Source: Bacteroidota bacterium (GTDB lineage: Bacteria; Bacteroidota; Bacteroidia; B-17B0; Aurantibacillaceae). Taken from it: a stretch of DNA of 64,000 nt. Positions 1 to 9,939 of the stretch are shown one piece after another. The stretch's first letter is position 1. Every line of letters begins with the position of its first letter. The stretch covers positions 1 to 64,000 of the forward strand of contig JAUXZS010000015.1 in NCBI GenBank assembly GCA_030692515.1, in the 5' to 3' direction. The position numbers were made by a program, and so were the translations under genes. The notes under the pieces are model-generated. The model had not been told where the DNA came from and made no database searches. It was given only the letters and a program-made list of their open reading frames with translations.

Positions 1-3000
1 GGGGTGATTACCAACTCCTTAAACCCAACCACCACGGTAAGTGGCTTAGCAGTAGGTAACAACGTGTTGGTATGGACGATCGTGGCGGCGGGGACATGTT
101 CAACGACCAGCTCGAGCATGACCATCCAGGTGGATCAATTACCGACAACATCGTTAGCGGGACCCAGTCAAACAATTTGCATCTCTAACCCAAATTACAC
201 TATGACCGGGAACACTCCTTTAATTGGAAATGGAATTTGGACAATAATATTAAGTCCCGGGGCAATAACAACACCGAATTCACCAACCACAACGGTAACA
301 GGCTTAGGTCTAAACCAAAATATTTTTGCTTGGACTATTACAAACGGAGTTTGTGGACCATCAACATCAAATGTTATAATAACAGTTGATCCTTTACCAA
401 GTGCTGCAATGGCCGGTTCAAACCAAACCATATGTATAAATAATCCAACAACAACTTTAAATGGAAACTCGCCAGCAGTTGGAACAGGAACCTGGTCGGT
501 AATTTCAGGAAGTGGAACCATAACGAGTGTTAATAATCCTACCACAACCATAACTAATTTAGGGCAAGGCTTAAATGTAATACAATGGGCAATTGGAACA
601 GTTGGTTGCGCCCCAACAACTTCTACATTATCAATTCAGGTAGATGCTATGCCAAATATTGTAAGCGCTGGACCTAATTATACATTATGCATAAATAATC
701 CGACGGTGGTAGTAACAGCTATTACCCCTACTTCAGGAGTTGGAACATGGTCGGTTGCTTCTGGTGGTGGTGTAATTACACCTTCAACAAATCCTACAAC
801 TTCAATTACATCATTACCGGTTGGCACAAATATTATGCAATGGACAGTTGTGAATGGTGTTTGCCCAGCTGTCTCTTCAACGATGAGTATTCAAGTAGAT
901 AACAATACAGTATTTGCATCAGCAGGGCCCAATCAAACATTGTGTGCATCTTCACCAAGTACAACTTTATCTGGCAACACGGCAACCGTTGGTGTTGGCA
1001 CATGGGCTGTTTTAGTAGGAAGCGGCAGTATAACAACGCCAAGCTTGTCAAATACAACAGTTACAAGTTTAGGTACGGGAACCAATATTTTACAATGGAC
1101 AATTGTAAATGGAGTTTGTTCTTTTAATTCTTCGATTGTTTATATTTATGTTATTCCTTCACCGGGCACCCCGACGGCAACGGCAAGTCAAACGTTATTA
1201 TGTATTAATTCTCCCACAACAATTGTTTCAGCAAATTCACCTACACTTGGAACAGCAAGTTGGTCAGTTGTTTCCGGCAGCGCAAACATTCTCACTCCTC
1301 TGTCGAATACTAGTACGGTTATAAATTTAGGTTTAGGGAATAATGTATTAGCGTGGACAATGACATATAGTGTTTGTTCTCTGACTTCAACAGTAAATAT
1401 TCAGGTTGATAATATTCCATCTCTTTCAAATGCAGGACCGAGTCAAACAATATGTTTAAGTAATCCTAATGCTACATTAGCGGCTAATACACCCACTAGC
1501 GGAATAGGAACGTGGTCGCTTATTTCCGGAGGAGGTACAATAACTACTCCAACACTAGCTAATACAACTGTTACGGGCTTGCCAATAGGTCTAAACGTTT
1601 TTCAATGGAATATTAATGGTGGAGCATGCGGCACAACTACCTCTACAATGAGTATTCAAGTAGATAATATCCCGACAGCGGCTTCTGCAGGACCTAATCA
1701 AACTTTGTGTATTAATAACCCTACGACAACTTTAAGTGGAAACTCGCCAGCAATTGGAATTGGTACATGGTCTATAATAATTGGAAGCGGAACGATTTCT
1801 ACTCCGACTTTAGCGACAACATCAGTTACAGGAATGGGCGTAGGTCTAAACACCTTAAGATGGACAATTAGTAATGGAGTCTGTTCGAGTTCATCGACCG
1901 TAAATATTCAAGTAGATAATGCTCCTTCAACCTCACTTGCAGGGTCTAATCAATCATTGTGTATTAACTCTCCTAGCACAACTTTAACTGGCAATCCTCC
2001 AACCGTTGGGCTTGGTACTTGGTCGGTAATAAGTGGAGGCGGTTCAATCACAACACCAACACTTGCAACATCAAGTGTAACAAGTTTAAGTTTAGGATTA
2101 AATGTTTTGGAATGGACAATTACAAACGCATCTTGTGGCTCAAATAGTTCAACAATGTCAATACAAGTTGATCCCGCCACTAGCATCGCTTTAGCGGGGC
2201 CAAGTCAGACATTATGTGAATCAAATCCAACAACAACTTTGGCAGCAAATACCCCAACAACTGGTGTAGGTAGTTGGTCGGTTGTTATTGGTTCTGGCAT
2301 ACTTACAAACTCTTTATCACCAAACACAACTGTTACTAGTTTAAGTACTGGTATTAATGTATTAGAATGGACAATTACATCTATCGGAACATGCTCAACT
2401 TCGAGTTCTACAATGACCATTCAAGTTGATCAAGCGGCAAGTATTGCTGCTGCTGGACCAAATCAAACTGTTTGCGCAACTAATCCTAACACAACATTAG
2501 CTGCAAATACACCTACTAGTGGTCTTGGAACATGGTCAGTTATTTCTGGAGGAGGAATAATCACAAACTCACTATCGCCTAACTCTACAGTAACTGGACT
2601 TACGGTAGGGACAAATATATTGGAATGGACAATAGTATCTGCAGGAAGTTGTTCGGTGTCCAATTCAACGATGACAATTCAGGTTGACCCAGCGGCAAGT
2701 GTTGCATCTGCGGGGTCAAACCAAACGCTATGTATTTCAAACCCAACCACAGTATTGTCAGGAAACTCACCAATTGTAGGAATTGGTACATGGTCTGTTA
2801 TTGTTGGTAGTGGCGTAATTACAACTCCAACACTAGCTACTAGTTCTGTTACGGGATTACTTTCCGGAATAAATATATTAGAATGGACTGTTACAAATGG
2901 GGCTTGTGCAAATTCATCAACTGTAAGCATTCAGGTAGATAATACACCATCAATTTCAAATGCGGGTTCTAATCAAACAATATGCGCAACTACATCATCA

Positions 3001-4707
3001 ACAACATTAAATGGCAATGTTCCAACCGTTGGCGTAGGAACTTGGTCGGTTTTATCAGGGTTAGGTTCTATAACAACACAAACACTGGCAACATCTACTA
3101 TTACTGGTTTAACATCAGGATTAACTATTTTAGAATGGTCAATTACAAATGGATTATGCGGCACAAGCACTTCAACTACTAGCATACAAGTTGATCTTGC
3201 TGCAAGCATTTCTTCAGCGGGTCCAAATCAAACACTATGTGTAACAACTCCATCTACTAGTTTAGTTGGTAACACGCCAACAGTTGGAGTTGGAACATGG
3301 TCTGTAATTGTAGGCGGAGGGTCAATCACTACGCCTACGCTAGGCACAACTAATGTAACAAGTTTATTACCAGGAATAAATACTTTAGAATGGACAATTA
3401 CTAACGGCGCATGTTCAAGTACTTCAACTGTTAATATTCAAGTTGATAATCTTCCAACAACTTCTGTTGCCGGCCCAAACCAAACAGTTTGTATAAATAG
3501 TCCGTCTGTCACAATGGGTGCGGTTAACGCGACTATTGGAACAGGTTCTTGGAGTGTTGTTTCAGGTAGCGGAACTATAGCGAATGTAAATTTAGCAACA
3601 ACTTCCATCACTAATTTAGCAATTGGAGATAATGTTTTTGCTTGGACTATTAGTAACAATTGTGGATCATCGACTTCTACAGTTTCGATTTTTGTAGATC
3701 AAATTCCAAGTATTGCTTCCGCGGGAATAGATCAAAATTATTGTACGACAACTGCTGCTGTATTAAATGGAAATAGCCCAACAATTGGTTTAGGAAACTG
3801 GATTGTTATTTCGGGGGGGTCTTCGGTTACAACTCCAACCTTAAATAGCTCTTCGGTTACAGGATTAACAACTGGAACAAATAGTTTAGTGTGGATGATT
3901 ACTAACGGTTCTTGCAATGCCTCAACCGACACCGTGAAAATAATCATAGACGCAATGCCAACGATCGCAAATGCAGGAATTGATCAAAGTAGTTGTTCTA
4001 CTGCAACAGTTTTAAATGCTAATACGCCATTTATTGGAACCGGATTTTGGTCTGTTATTGGAGGCGGTTCTTCAGTTACAAATCCAACAATAAACAATTC
4101 AGGCGTTACATCTTTATCAACACCAACTAATTTATTAGTGTGGACTATTTCAAACGGAATATGCCCGGCATCAAAAGATACGGTTATGATTACATTATTA
4201 CCGCCTACAATTCTGGCAGCGGCAGGAAACGACACTATTATTTATAGTAATCAAATTAACTTAAATGGAAATAATCCCACTTCTGGATTTGGAATTTGGA
4301 CTTTTGCAAGCGGTACCGGAAACATATCAAATCCTAATAGTTATAATACATTGGTAAATAATATTAAGCCAGGATTAAACACTTTAATATGGACTATTAC
4401 AGATGTTTGTGGAATAACTCAAGATGATATAAATATCACATTAATAGATGTAGAGTTTCCAAATGGTATTTCTCCAAATGGAGATGGTGTAAATGATTAC
4501 TTTGAAATTCCATTTATTGCATCTTATAGTAAAGTCGAAATTAAAATAGTTAATAGATGGGGTAATTTAGTTTATGAAGATTTAAATTATAATAATAATT
4601 GGAATGGCATAAATCAAACAGGAAATCCATTAGCTGAAGACACTTATTTTTATGTTTTGAATTTAGATAATATTATAAAAACCGGATATATAACTATAAA
4701 ACGATGA
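1..4707 (+). CDS. Giant repeat adhesin with type B T9SS (gliding-motility type) C-terminal domain, 5' end missing
   Basis: The reading frame is open to the left edge, so the N-terminus and signal peptide lie outside the window; a GTG at position 4 is not a credible start. About 1,480 residues consist of 17 complete copies and one partial copy of a repeat of roughly 82 residues. Each copy begins like AGPNQTLC, passes through GTWSV and a glycine-rich turn, and ends with a WTI..G.C segment and IQVD. The last 80 or so residues carry PNGISPNGDGVND, RWGNLVYE and GYITIKR, the hallmarks of the gliding motility-associated C-terminal (CHU_C, type B) domain that directs T9SS export. By analogy with SprB this would be a cell-surface adhesin filament. 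Its stop overlaps the start of the PorP/SprF gene by 4 bp. Two conserved cysteines in most repeats could form disulfides. Confidence 0.88.
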   Translation, partial: GVITNSLNPTTTVSGLAVGNNVLVWTIVAAGTCSTTSSSMTIQVDQLPTTSLAGPSQTICISNPNYTMTGNTPLIGNGIWTIILSPGAITTPNSPTTTVTGLGLNQNIFAWTITNGVCGPSTSNVIITVDPLPSAAMAGSNQTICINNPTTTLNGNSPAVGTGTWSVISGSGTITSVNNPTTTITNLGQGLNVIQWAIGTVGCAPTTSTLSIQVDAMPNIVSAGPNYTLCINNPTVVVTAITPTSGVGTWSVASGGGVITPSTNPTTSITSLPVGTNIMQWTVVNGVCPAVSSTMSIQVDNNTVFASAGPNQTLCASSPSTTLSGNTATVGVGTWAVLVGSGSITTPSLSNTTVTSLGTGTNILQWTIVNGVCSFNSSIVYIYVIPSPGTPTATASQTLLCINSPTTIVSANSPTLGTASWSVVSGSANILTPLSNTSTVINLGLGNNVLAWTMTYSVCSLTSTVNIQVDNIPSLSNAGPSQTICLSNPNATLAANTPTSGIGTWSLISGGGTITTPTLANTTVTGLPIGLNVFQWNINGGACGTTTSTMSIQVDNIPTAASAGPNQTLCINNPTTTLSGNSPAIGIGTWSIIIGSGTISTPTLATTSVTGMGVGLNTLRWTISNGVCSSSSTVNIQVDNAPSTSLAGSNQSLCINSPSTTLTGNPPTVGLGTWSVISGGGSITTPTLATSSVTSLSLGLNVLEWTITNASCGSNSSTMSIQVDPATSIALAGPSQTLCESNPTTTLAANTPTTGVGSWSVVIGSGILTNSLSPNTTVTSLSTGINVLEWTITSIGTCSTSSSTMTIQVDQAASIAAAGPNQTVCATNPNTTLAANTPTSGLGTWSVISGGGIITNSLSPNSTVTGLTVGTNILEWTIVSAGSCSVSNSTMTIQVDPAASVASAGSNQTLCISNPTTVLSGNSPIVGIGTWSVIVGSGVITTPTLATSSVTGLLSGINILEWTVTNGACANSSTVSIQVDNTPSISNAGSNQTICATTSSTTLNGNVPTVGVGTWSVLSGLGSITTQTLATSTITGLTSGLTILEWSITNGLCGTSTSTTSIQVDLAASISSAGPNQTLCVTTPSTSLVGNTPTVGVGTWSVIVGGGSITTPTLGTTNVTSLLPGINTLEWTITNGACSSTSTVNIQVDNLPTTSVAGPNQTVCINSPSVTMGAVNATIGTGSWSVVSGSGTIANVNLATTSITNLAIGDNVFAWTISNNCGSSTSTVSIFVDQIPSIASAGIDQNYCTTTAAVLNGNSPTIGLGNWIVISGGSSVTTPTLNSSSVTGLTTGTNSLVWMITNGSCNASTDTVKIIIDAMPTIANAGIDQSSCSTATVLNANTPFIGTGFWSVIGGGSSVTNPTINNSGVTSLSTPTNLLVWTISNGICPASKDTVMITLLPPTILAAAGNDTIIYSNQINLNGNNPTSGFGIWTFASGTGNISNPNSYNTLVNNIKPGLNTLIWTITDVCGITQDDINITLIDVEFPNGISPNGDGVNDYFEIPFIASYSKVEIKIVNRWGNLVYEDLNYNNNWNGINQTGNPLAEDTYFYVLNLDNIIKTGYITIKR
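150..4440 (+). repeat. 17 protein-level tandem repeats of about 82 residues
   Basis: The repeat unit spans about 250 bp. It is clear in the protein but strongly diverged in the DNA, so recent slippage is unlikely for most copies. The last three or four copies (about 3700-4440) have drifted most: copy 15 begins AGIDQNYC, and the final copy begins AGNDTIIY and lacks the first cysteine. This pattern is typical of long surface filaments made of Ig-like modules. Confidence 0.85.
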
Positions 4708-5591
4708 AGAAATTAACCGTAATATTAATTTTAATTATGTTTTCAAATAATTTTTTTGGTCAGCATTCTACGCTTACTTCAAATTATTTGTTGAATATTT
4801 TTTCAATTAACCCTGCATATGCAGGGCAGAGAAGAGCTCTTGACATGACTTTGTTTTATAGAAAACAATGGTTGGGGGCAACAGGAACGCCTCAGACAGC
4901 AAGCGTTTTGGGAAGCCTTGAAATAAAACCTAAAAATCTATCTGTTGGCTTTCAATATGTAAACGATAATATTGGATTTACTAATACTTCCACTTTTAAG
5001 TTAGCTTTTTCTTATCGTGTAAAAATTGATAGAACAAGAAAGATTGCTTTTGGAATAATGCCCGGATATCAAAGGAAATTTTATGATTATAGAAAACTTA
5101 GAACTACTACATCCGGCGACGCTGCCTTTGAATTAAACACACCGGTTATAAATACATTTATTTCTAGCGCTGGAATTTTTTACTACTCCAAAAAAATGTA
5201 TGTCGGAATTTCTTCTCCAGAATTATTAAATCTTAGCGGCGGTAACCCTTCTGTTGAGTTAAATTTAATTGCAGGATACATCATAAAGCTTAACGACCAA
5301 GTTGTTCTTAAGCCATCAGTTTTAGTTAGGGCAATAAAAAATTCTCCAACACAAATAGATATCAATCTAACAGCATATTTTAACGAAGATTTAGGTGTTG
5401 GTTTAGCTTATAGAAATAGAGATGCGATTGTTGCATACTTTGATTGGGTAATTGATAAAAAATTTAAGGTAGGTTACGCTTATGATTATTCCGTGGGCGC
5501 AATTAGGAAATACAATTCTGGCTCTCATGAAATTATGTTGAATTATTTTTTTGGTAAACTTTCTCACGCTCCGTCTCCAAGATTTTTCTAA
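4704..5591 (+). CDS. PorP/SprF family type IX secretion system membrane protein
   Basis: A 295-residue outer-membrane beta-barrel protein. After a signal peptide (MKKLTVILILIMFSNNFFGQ) comes the family signature NPAYAGQRRALDMTLFYRKQW, then alternating amphipathic strands and a C-terminal strand region GSHEIMLNYFFG. PorP/SprF proteins are known partners for secreting and surface-attaching proteins with type B C-terminal domains, and in Flavobacterium johnsoniae sprF follows sprB. Here the gene follows a type B adhesin with an ATGA overlap, so it is probably the dedicated partner of that adhesin. The downstream gene overlaps it by one base (TAATG). The length is normal for the family. Confidence 0.93.
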   Translation: MKKLTVILILIMFSNNFFGQHSTLTSNYLLNIFSINPAYAGQRRALDMTLFYRKQWLGATGTPQTASVLGSLEIKPKNLSVGFQYVNDNIGFTNTSTFKLAFSYRVKIDRTRKIAFGIMPGYQRKFYDYRKLRTTTSGDAAFELNTPVINTFISSAGIFYYSKKMYVGISSPELLNLSGGNPSVELNLIAGYIIKLNDQVVLKPSVLVRAIKNSPTQIDINLTAYFNEDLGVGLAYRNRDAIVAYFDWVIDKKFKVGYAYDYSVGAIRKYNSGSHEIMLNYFFGKLSHAPSPRFF

Positions 5592-8500
5592 TGGTTCTTC
5601 AGTCCAGATTTTGGAATATTTTTATTTGTTTGCTTATCGTTTTAGGCAGCTACTCTCAAAATAAATTCTTTTTTGATTCTGCGACTATTGAAATAAAGCC
5701 ACTAAACATTAACACCGGCGAATCAGAATTTAGTCCATTTAAAATTGGTAAGGTTTTCTATTATACTTCCTCTAAAGAAAGAAAGATTGGTGTAACACAC
5801 ATGGAAATAAATACCGAACGCCAAATGTTAGATATTTATAAAGGAATAATTAAAGATTCAGTTACAATAAAAAATGTTTCTCCGCTCCCAAACAAAATTA
5901 ATAATTCAACCCATCAGGGAAGTTGTTTTTTTGACAGAACAAGCGCAAGATTATATTATTCATCTGATGTTTTAACAAACAGTCATTATAAAAAATACAA
6001 GCTTGCAATTTTCTCAAGCGAATTTAAAGAAGGAGAATTTTTGCAACCTCGCATAGAATTAATTTTAGCTGATACTTTTTCTTGCGCTCATCCAATTATA
6101 TATAGAGACAGACTTTACTTTTCTTCGAATTTACCTGGGGGCAAAGGTAAAACAGATATTTATTATGCCGAAAAATTTGAAAATCAATGGGCCAATATAA
6201 AGAATTGTAGTTTTTTAAATACAAGTGAAAACGAATATTTTCCGTTTGTAATGAATGAGAATGAGATTTATTTTTCGAGCGATAGAAATGGTGGTTACGG
6301 AAAACTAGATATTTATAAATGCACAGGAAGTGATTCATTGGCTCTAATTCAAAATTTAGGAAGTCCTATTAATTCAAGTTCAGATGATTTTGGAGTTTAT
6401 ATTGATACACTTCAAGAGAATGGTTACTTTTCTACAAATAGAAAAAAGAAGCAAGATGATATTTACTTTTTCGTTCAAACATGGCCGGTTTTTAATAACT
6501 GTAAAGAAGCCGTTGTAGAAGATTATTGTTACAATTTAACAGAAGAAAGCTCACTTGATCCTGATTCACAAAAAGGATATTATTATGAATGGAATTTTGG
6601 TGATGGATTAAAAGCTAGAGGGCTTTCTGTTAGACATTGTTTTATTGAACCAGGAAATTATTTAATTAATTTAAACATTATTGACTCTGTTACAAGAGCG
6701 GTTTTTATGAGCCAAGCTACTTTCGATTTAAAAGTAGATTCGATTGTTCAACTAAAAATAAACACACTCGACACGGTGCTTATTAATAAAAAATTTAATA
6801 TTAATACCGACTGGACTTATTTGCCGGACAATAAAATAAACGGATACTATTATGAAATTGATGGTGAAAGAAGGAGAGGAGAATCGCAAGATGTTTTGTT
6901 TTCTGAATTGGGTAAACATAAAGTATTACTTGGAGTTAGCACTTATAACGTAAAAACAAAACTAAAAGAATTATTATGTACAACTAAAGAAATTGTAAGT
7001 GTTGATTCCTTAAAGTGGTTAGCGGTTGAGAAAAGAAAAATAAAAGAAATTGCAGATAAATTTGCTTATAAAAGATTCCCTGCAGACTCAGTTTTGCTTT
7101 CTAGCATGAATTACTCCGATGTTGAAATGGAGTACAATAAAAAAGGACTAAACGGTGCATTTGTTGCTGCGGAAATAAAAAAAATAGTTGATGAAAAAAT
7201 AGCTAGCAAAACAAATTTGGTAGATAATGTTGCCGTAAATAAAAATTCAAATGATAAAGAAAAAACGAACGAAAATGAAAAGGCAAATCTCGCCAATTTA
7301 AATACCGAAACAAACGGCGACGAAAATTCTTCGGGACAAAAATATTTGAATCCAATTATGGATACGCTTATGAATTTAAAGGAAGACAATGACGTAACTT
7401 TTAAAGTGCATTTAGGTAAAAGTAAATTAGCAAAAGATACTACCCTTTTAAATTCAAAAGGTATTAATGGTATTGAAGAGAAAGTAATAAATGATGAATA
7501 CCACTATACATATGGTAATGAGAAAAAAATAGCGGACATAGAAAAATATTACGATAAAACTATTAAAGCGGGAGTTGAAGATGCGGTGGTAGTAGGTTAT
7601 AAAAATGATTCGATTGTAGGCACTCAAAATAATAGCTTAAAGGGAGTAGATTTTGATAAGGTGAAAACCAAAGAAGATAGCGTTAGAATAGCAAATAATA
7701 TTGCAGCAAAATACAAGTTAAATAATAAAAACTCTACGGATTACCTAGCCGCAGAGGAACTCCGAGCAAAAGCCAACAAATTGTTAGCGGTTGCCGCCCA
7801 AGAAAACAATAAAGTTGAGGAAATAAAAACAGAGGCTGAGACAAAACCAGAACGCGAGAAAGATAGTTTAACCGTTGTAGCTAGCACGCTAAAAGTGCTA
7901 TCTCAAGATAAGGAAATTGAAGCGTCGGCATTAAATCAAAAAGCAAATTCTCTCGATTATAAAAGTAATAGTAGCACTATTAAAGAACTATTAACAAAGT
8001 TGAAGAATGACGAACCTATATTGGGGGAGGAGGTAGAATTAAAAAACAATAACATCGAAAGTTTAAAAATTGCTACCGAAGCACTTAAAAAAGAAGCGAC
8101 TCAAATTGCTAATAAAACTGAAAAAATTGCAGCGTTAAATAATATAAATGATAAAGAAAAAGAGATTTTACAAAAGCAAGAACAACTATTATCTGAATTA
8201 AAAAATAAATACCCAGATTATATTGCAAATAATAATAAACAAAATAATACAAATAAAGACTTAGGCAATTCAAAATTAACTTCTAATCAACTTCGAGCAA
8301 AAGCTTTGAAATTAGAAACTCTTGCCTCTAACGAAAACCTCAAAGCCGATAAATTAAAAATAGCCGCTGATGCAAAACCGGAGCGAGAAAAAGATAGTTT
8401 ATTAAAAAGCTCAAAAGAATTAAAATTACAATCTCAAAATAATCTAATTGAAGCATCTACATTAAAACAAAAAGCAAACCAGCTTGATTATAATAGCAGA

Positions 8501-9832
8501 AGTAATTCTATCGAAGCCTTACTAACCAAACTAAAAATGGATAAGCCAGTTTTATTTGATGAATTAGAAATAAAAAATAAAAATATTGAAAGTTTAAAAC
8601 TTGCCACAGAAACGCTTAAAGAGGAAGCGAACCAAATTTCTGATAAAGTTGATAAAATTGCTGCCTTAAATAGTTTAAACGAGAAAGAAAATGAGATTCT
8701 ACAAAAGCAAGAACAGCTCCTATCAGAATTAAAAAAGCAAAATCCTGATTATGTGACCAACACAAAAAACAACAGTAATTCGATTATACAAAATGACAAT
8801 TATACAGATAACAACAAATCTAGCAATCTAAATAAAACTAGCTCGAATAATACATCTAATAAAAATAAATTAAATAATTCAACGAATTCCACAAATAAAA
8901 ATTTAAATAAAAACAGTTCCGATAACTATGATGACGAAAATGATTTTGATGCTACAACCGATATTCAAAAAACTAACATGGAATATTTAGCGGAGTTTGG
9001 AGATTTGTCAGCTGAAGACTTGGAGTTTAAAGTGCAGGTAGGAGTTTTCAAAAAAAGAACAACATACAATTTTCCTAAATTAAAAGGGCATGGGGAAGTG
9101 AAAACTGAAAGATTAAAAGATGGAAGTACGCGCATGACTATGGGTGGATCGTATAAAACACTGCGCCAAGCTTTTCAACATAATAGAAAAATTAATAAGG
9201 CAGGACAAAAAGATGCGTTTGTTTCCGTTTATTACAAAGGTCAGCGTATAGGCATCGAAAACTTGAGAAGAAAAGGTGTTCTTGTAAAAACTCAAGTAGT
9301 TACCGATTCAGTTTCGGAAAACAAAATAACTATTAATGCCTCCAATTTAATTGAATACGCGCAGATGGATTTTGGAGATGAGACTACCGACGATGAACAA
9401 ACTCTAACCAAAAAGACAAAAGAAGTAAAAGCTATTGTTTTGCCTGAAACCTCAATCGAGACGGAAGAAAATTTAGTTTTTGTTCCGAGAACCAATATTC
9501 AAAAAAAGACTGTTTTTTATGCCGAAAAATATGGAAACATAAGTGTTGATGGTTTAGAGTTTAAGGTTCAAATTGCAATCTTCAAATACAGAAACAGTTA
9601 TTCATTCCCAAAATTGAAAAGTTTAGGTAAAATAGAAACTGAAACTGCGGATGAAGGAGGAACCAGAATGACTATTGGCGGCTCATTTAAAACACTTAAC
9701 GAGGCATTTGAATTTAATAAAAAAGTTGTAATTGCAGGGCAAACCGATGCTTTTGTTTCAGTTTATTATCAAGGAAAGCGTATTTATATAGAAAATCTAG
9801 AACGCAGGGGTATTTTTGTTAATAAAGACTAA
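5591..9832 (+). CDS. PD40/PKD exported protein with duplicated coiled coil and three SPOR-like domains
   Basis: A 1,413-residue exported protein with an N-terminal signal (cleavage near GSYSQ). Residues about 100-300 hold PD40/WD40-like propeller strands (RLYYSSD, RLYFSSNLPGGKGKTDIYY, EIYFSSDRNGGYGKLDIYK). A PKD-like domain with EWNFGDG follows near 328-380. A charged region, then two helical repeats of about 160 residues each (about 720-880 and 900-1056; both contain KPEREKDSL and EILQKQEQLLSELK), lead to an Asn/Ser/Lys-rich linker. Three segments resemble SPOR domains: about 601-680 (FKVHLGKSK), 1143-1225 (FKVQVGVFKKR...DAFVSVYYKGQRI) and 1322-1400 (FKVQIAIFKYR...DAFVSVYYQGKRI). SPOR domains bind glycan-stripped peptidoglycan, so a role anchoring the adhesin/SprF unit to the cell wall is inferred, not shown. 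No OmpA C-terminal domain is visible. Confidence 0.8.
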   Translation: MVLQSRFWNIFICLLIVLGSYSQNKFFFDSATIEIKPLNINTGESEFSPFKIGKVFYYTSSKERKIGVTHMEINTERQMLDIYKGIIKDSVTIKNVSPLPNKINNSTHQGSCFFDRTSARLYYSSDVLTNSHYKKYKLAIFSSEFKEGEFLQPRIELILADTFSCAHPIIYRDRLYFSSNLPGGKGKTDIYYAEKFENQWANIKNCSFLNTSENEYFPFVMNENEIYFSSDRNGGYGKLDIYKCTGSDSLALIQNLGSPINSSSDDFGVYIDTLQENGYFSTNRKKKQDDIYFFVQTWPVFNNCKEAVVEDYCYNLTEESSLDPDSQKGYYYEWNFGDGLKARGLSVRHCFIEPGNYLINLNIIDSVTRAVFMSQATFDLKVDSIVQLKINTLDTVLINKKFNINTDWTYLPDNKINGYYYEIDGERRRGESQDVLFSELGKHKVLLGVSTYNVKTKLKELLCTTKEIVSVDSLKWLAVEKRKIKEIADKFAYKRFPADSVLLSSMNYSDVEMEYNKKGLNGAFVAAEIKKIVDEKIASKTNLVDNVAVNKNSNDKEKTNENEKANLANLNTETNGDENSSGQKYLNPIMDTLMNLKEDNDVTFKVHLGKSKLAKDTTLLNSKGINGIEEKVINDEYHYTYGNEKKIADIEKYYDKTIKAGVEDAVVVGYKNDSIVGTQNNSLKGVDFDKVKTKEDSVRIANNIAAKYKLNNKNSTDYLAAEELRAKANKLLAVAAQENNKVEEIKTEAETKPEREKDSLTVVASTLKVLSQDKEIEASALNQKANSLDYKSNSSTIKELLTKLKNDEPILGEEVELKNNNIESLKIATEALKKEATQIANKTEKIAALNNINDKEKEILQKQEQLLSELKNKYPDYIANNNKQNNTNKDLGNSKLTSNQLRAKALKLETLASNENLKADKLKIAADAKPEREKDSLLKSSKELKLQSQNNLIEASTLKQKANQLDYNSRSNSIEALLTKLKMDKPVLFDELEIKNKNIESLKLATETLKEEANQISDKVDKIAALNSLNEKENEILQKQEQLLSELKKQNPDYVTNTKNNSNSIIQNDNYTDNNKSSNLNKTSSNNTSNKNKLNNSTNSTNKNLNKNSSDNYDDENDFDATTDIQKTNMEYLAEFGDLSAEDLEFKVQVGVFKKRTTYNFPKLKGHGEVKTERLKDGSTRMTMGGSYKTLRQAFQHNRKINKAGQKDAFVSVYYKGQRIGIENLRRKGVLVKTQVVTDSVSENKITINASNLIEYAQMDFGDETTDDEQTLTKKTKEVKAIVLPETSIETEENLVFVPRTNIQKKTVFYAEKYGNISVDGLEFKVQIAIFKYRNSYSFPKLKSLGKIETETADEGGTRMTIGGSFKTLNEAFEFNKKVVIAGQTDAFVSVYYQGKRIYIENLERRGIFVNKD
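7751..8752 (+). repeat. Internal duplication of a coiled-coil module of about 160 residues
   Basis: Two in-frame copies, about 7751-8230 and 8281-8752, align from LRAKA to the LLSELK segment. Shared strings include KPEREKDSL, NIESLK and ILQKQEQLLSELK. The DNA copies differ at many positions, so the duplication is not recent. Confidence 0.8.
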
Positions 9833-9939
9833 ATTTGGCGCTAGTAGAGGCTCACTATAACTAAAGAAATATTAAAAAATATTTTTTTTATTTACTTATT
9901 TATGTTTCTTTGTTAAAGCTAACTTATATGCAGTTTCTA

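Noticed and set aside
150-4440. CRISPR-like array suggested by regular spacing of similar units
   Set aside because: The period is about 250 bp and the similarity is at protein level within one open frame, so these are coding repeats.
9867-9889. Hairpin AAATATT-AAAA-AATATTT followed by T residues as a terminator after the PD40/SPOR gene
   Set aside because: The stem is pure A/T and such symmetry is common in this background, so it was not called a terminator.
9910-9939. Start of the secreted protein at TTG 9910
   Set aside because: The residues added before 9940 interrupt the signal-peptide pattern, and an ATG gives a better start.
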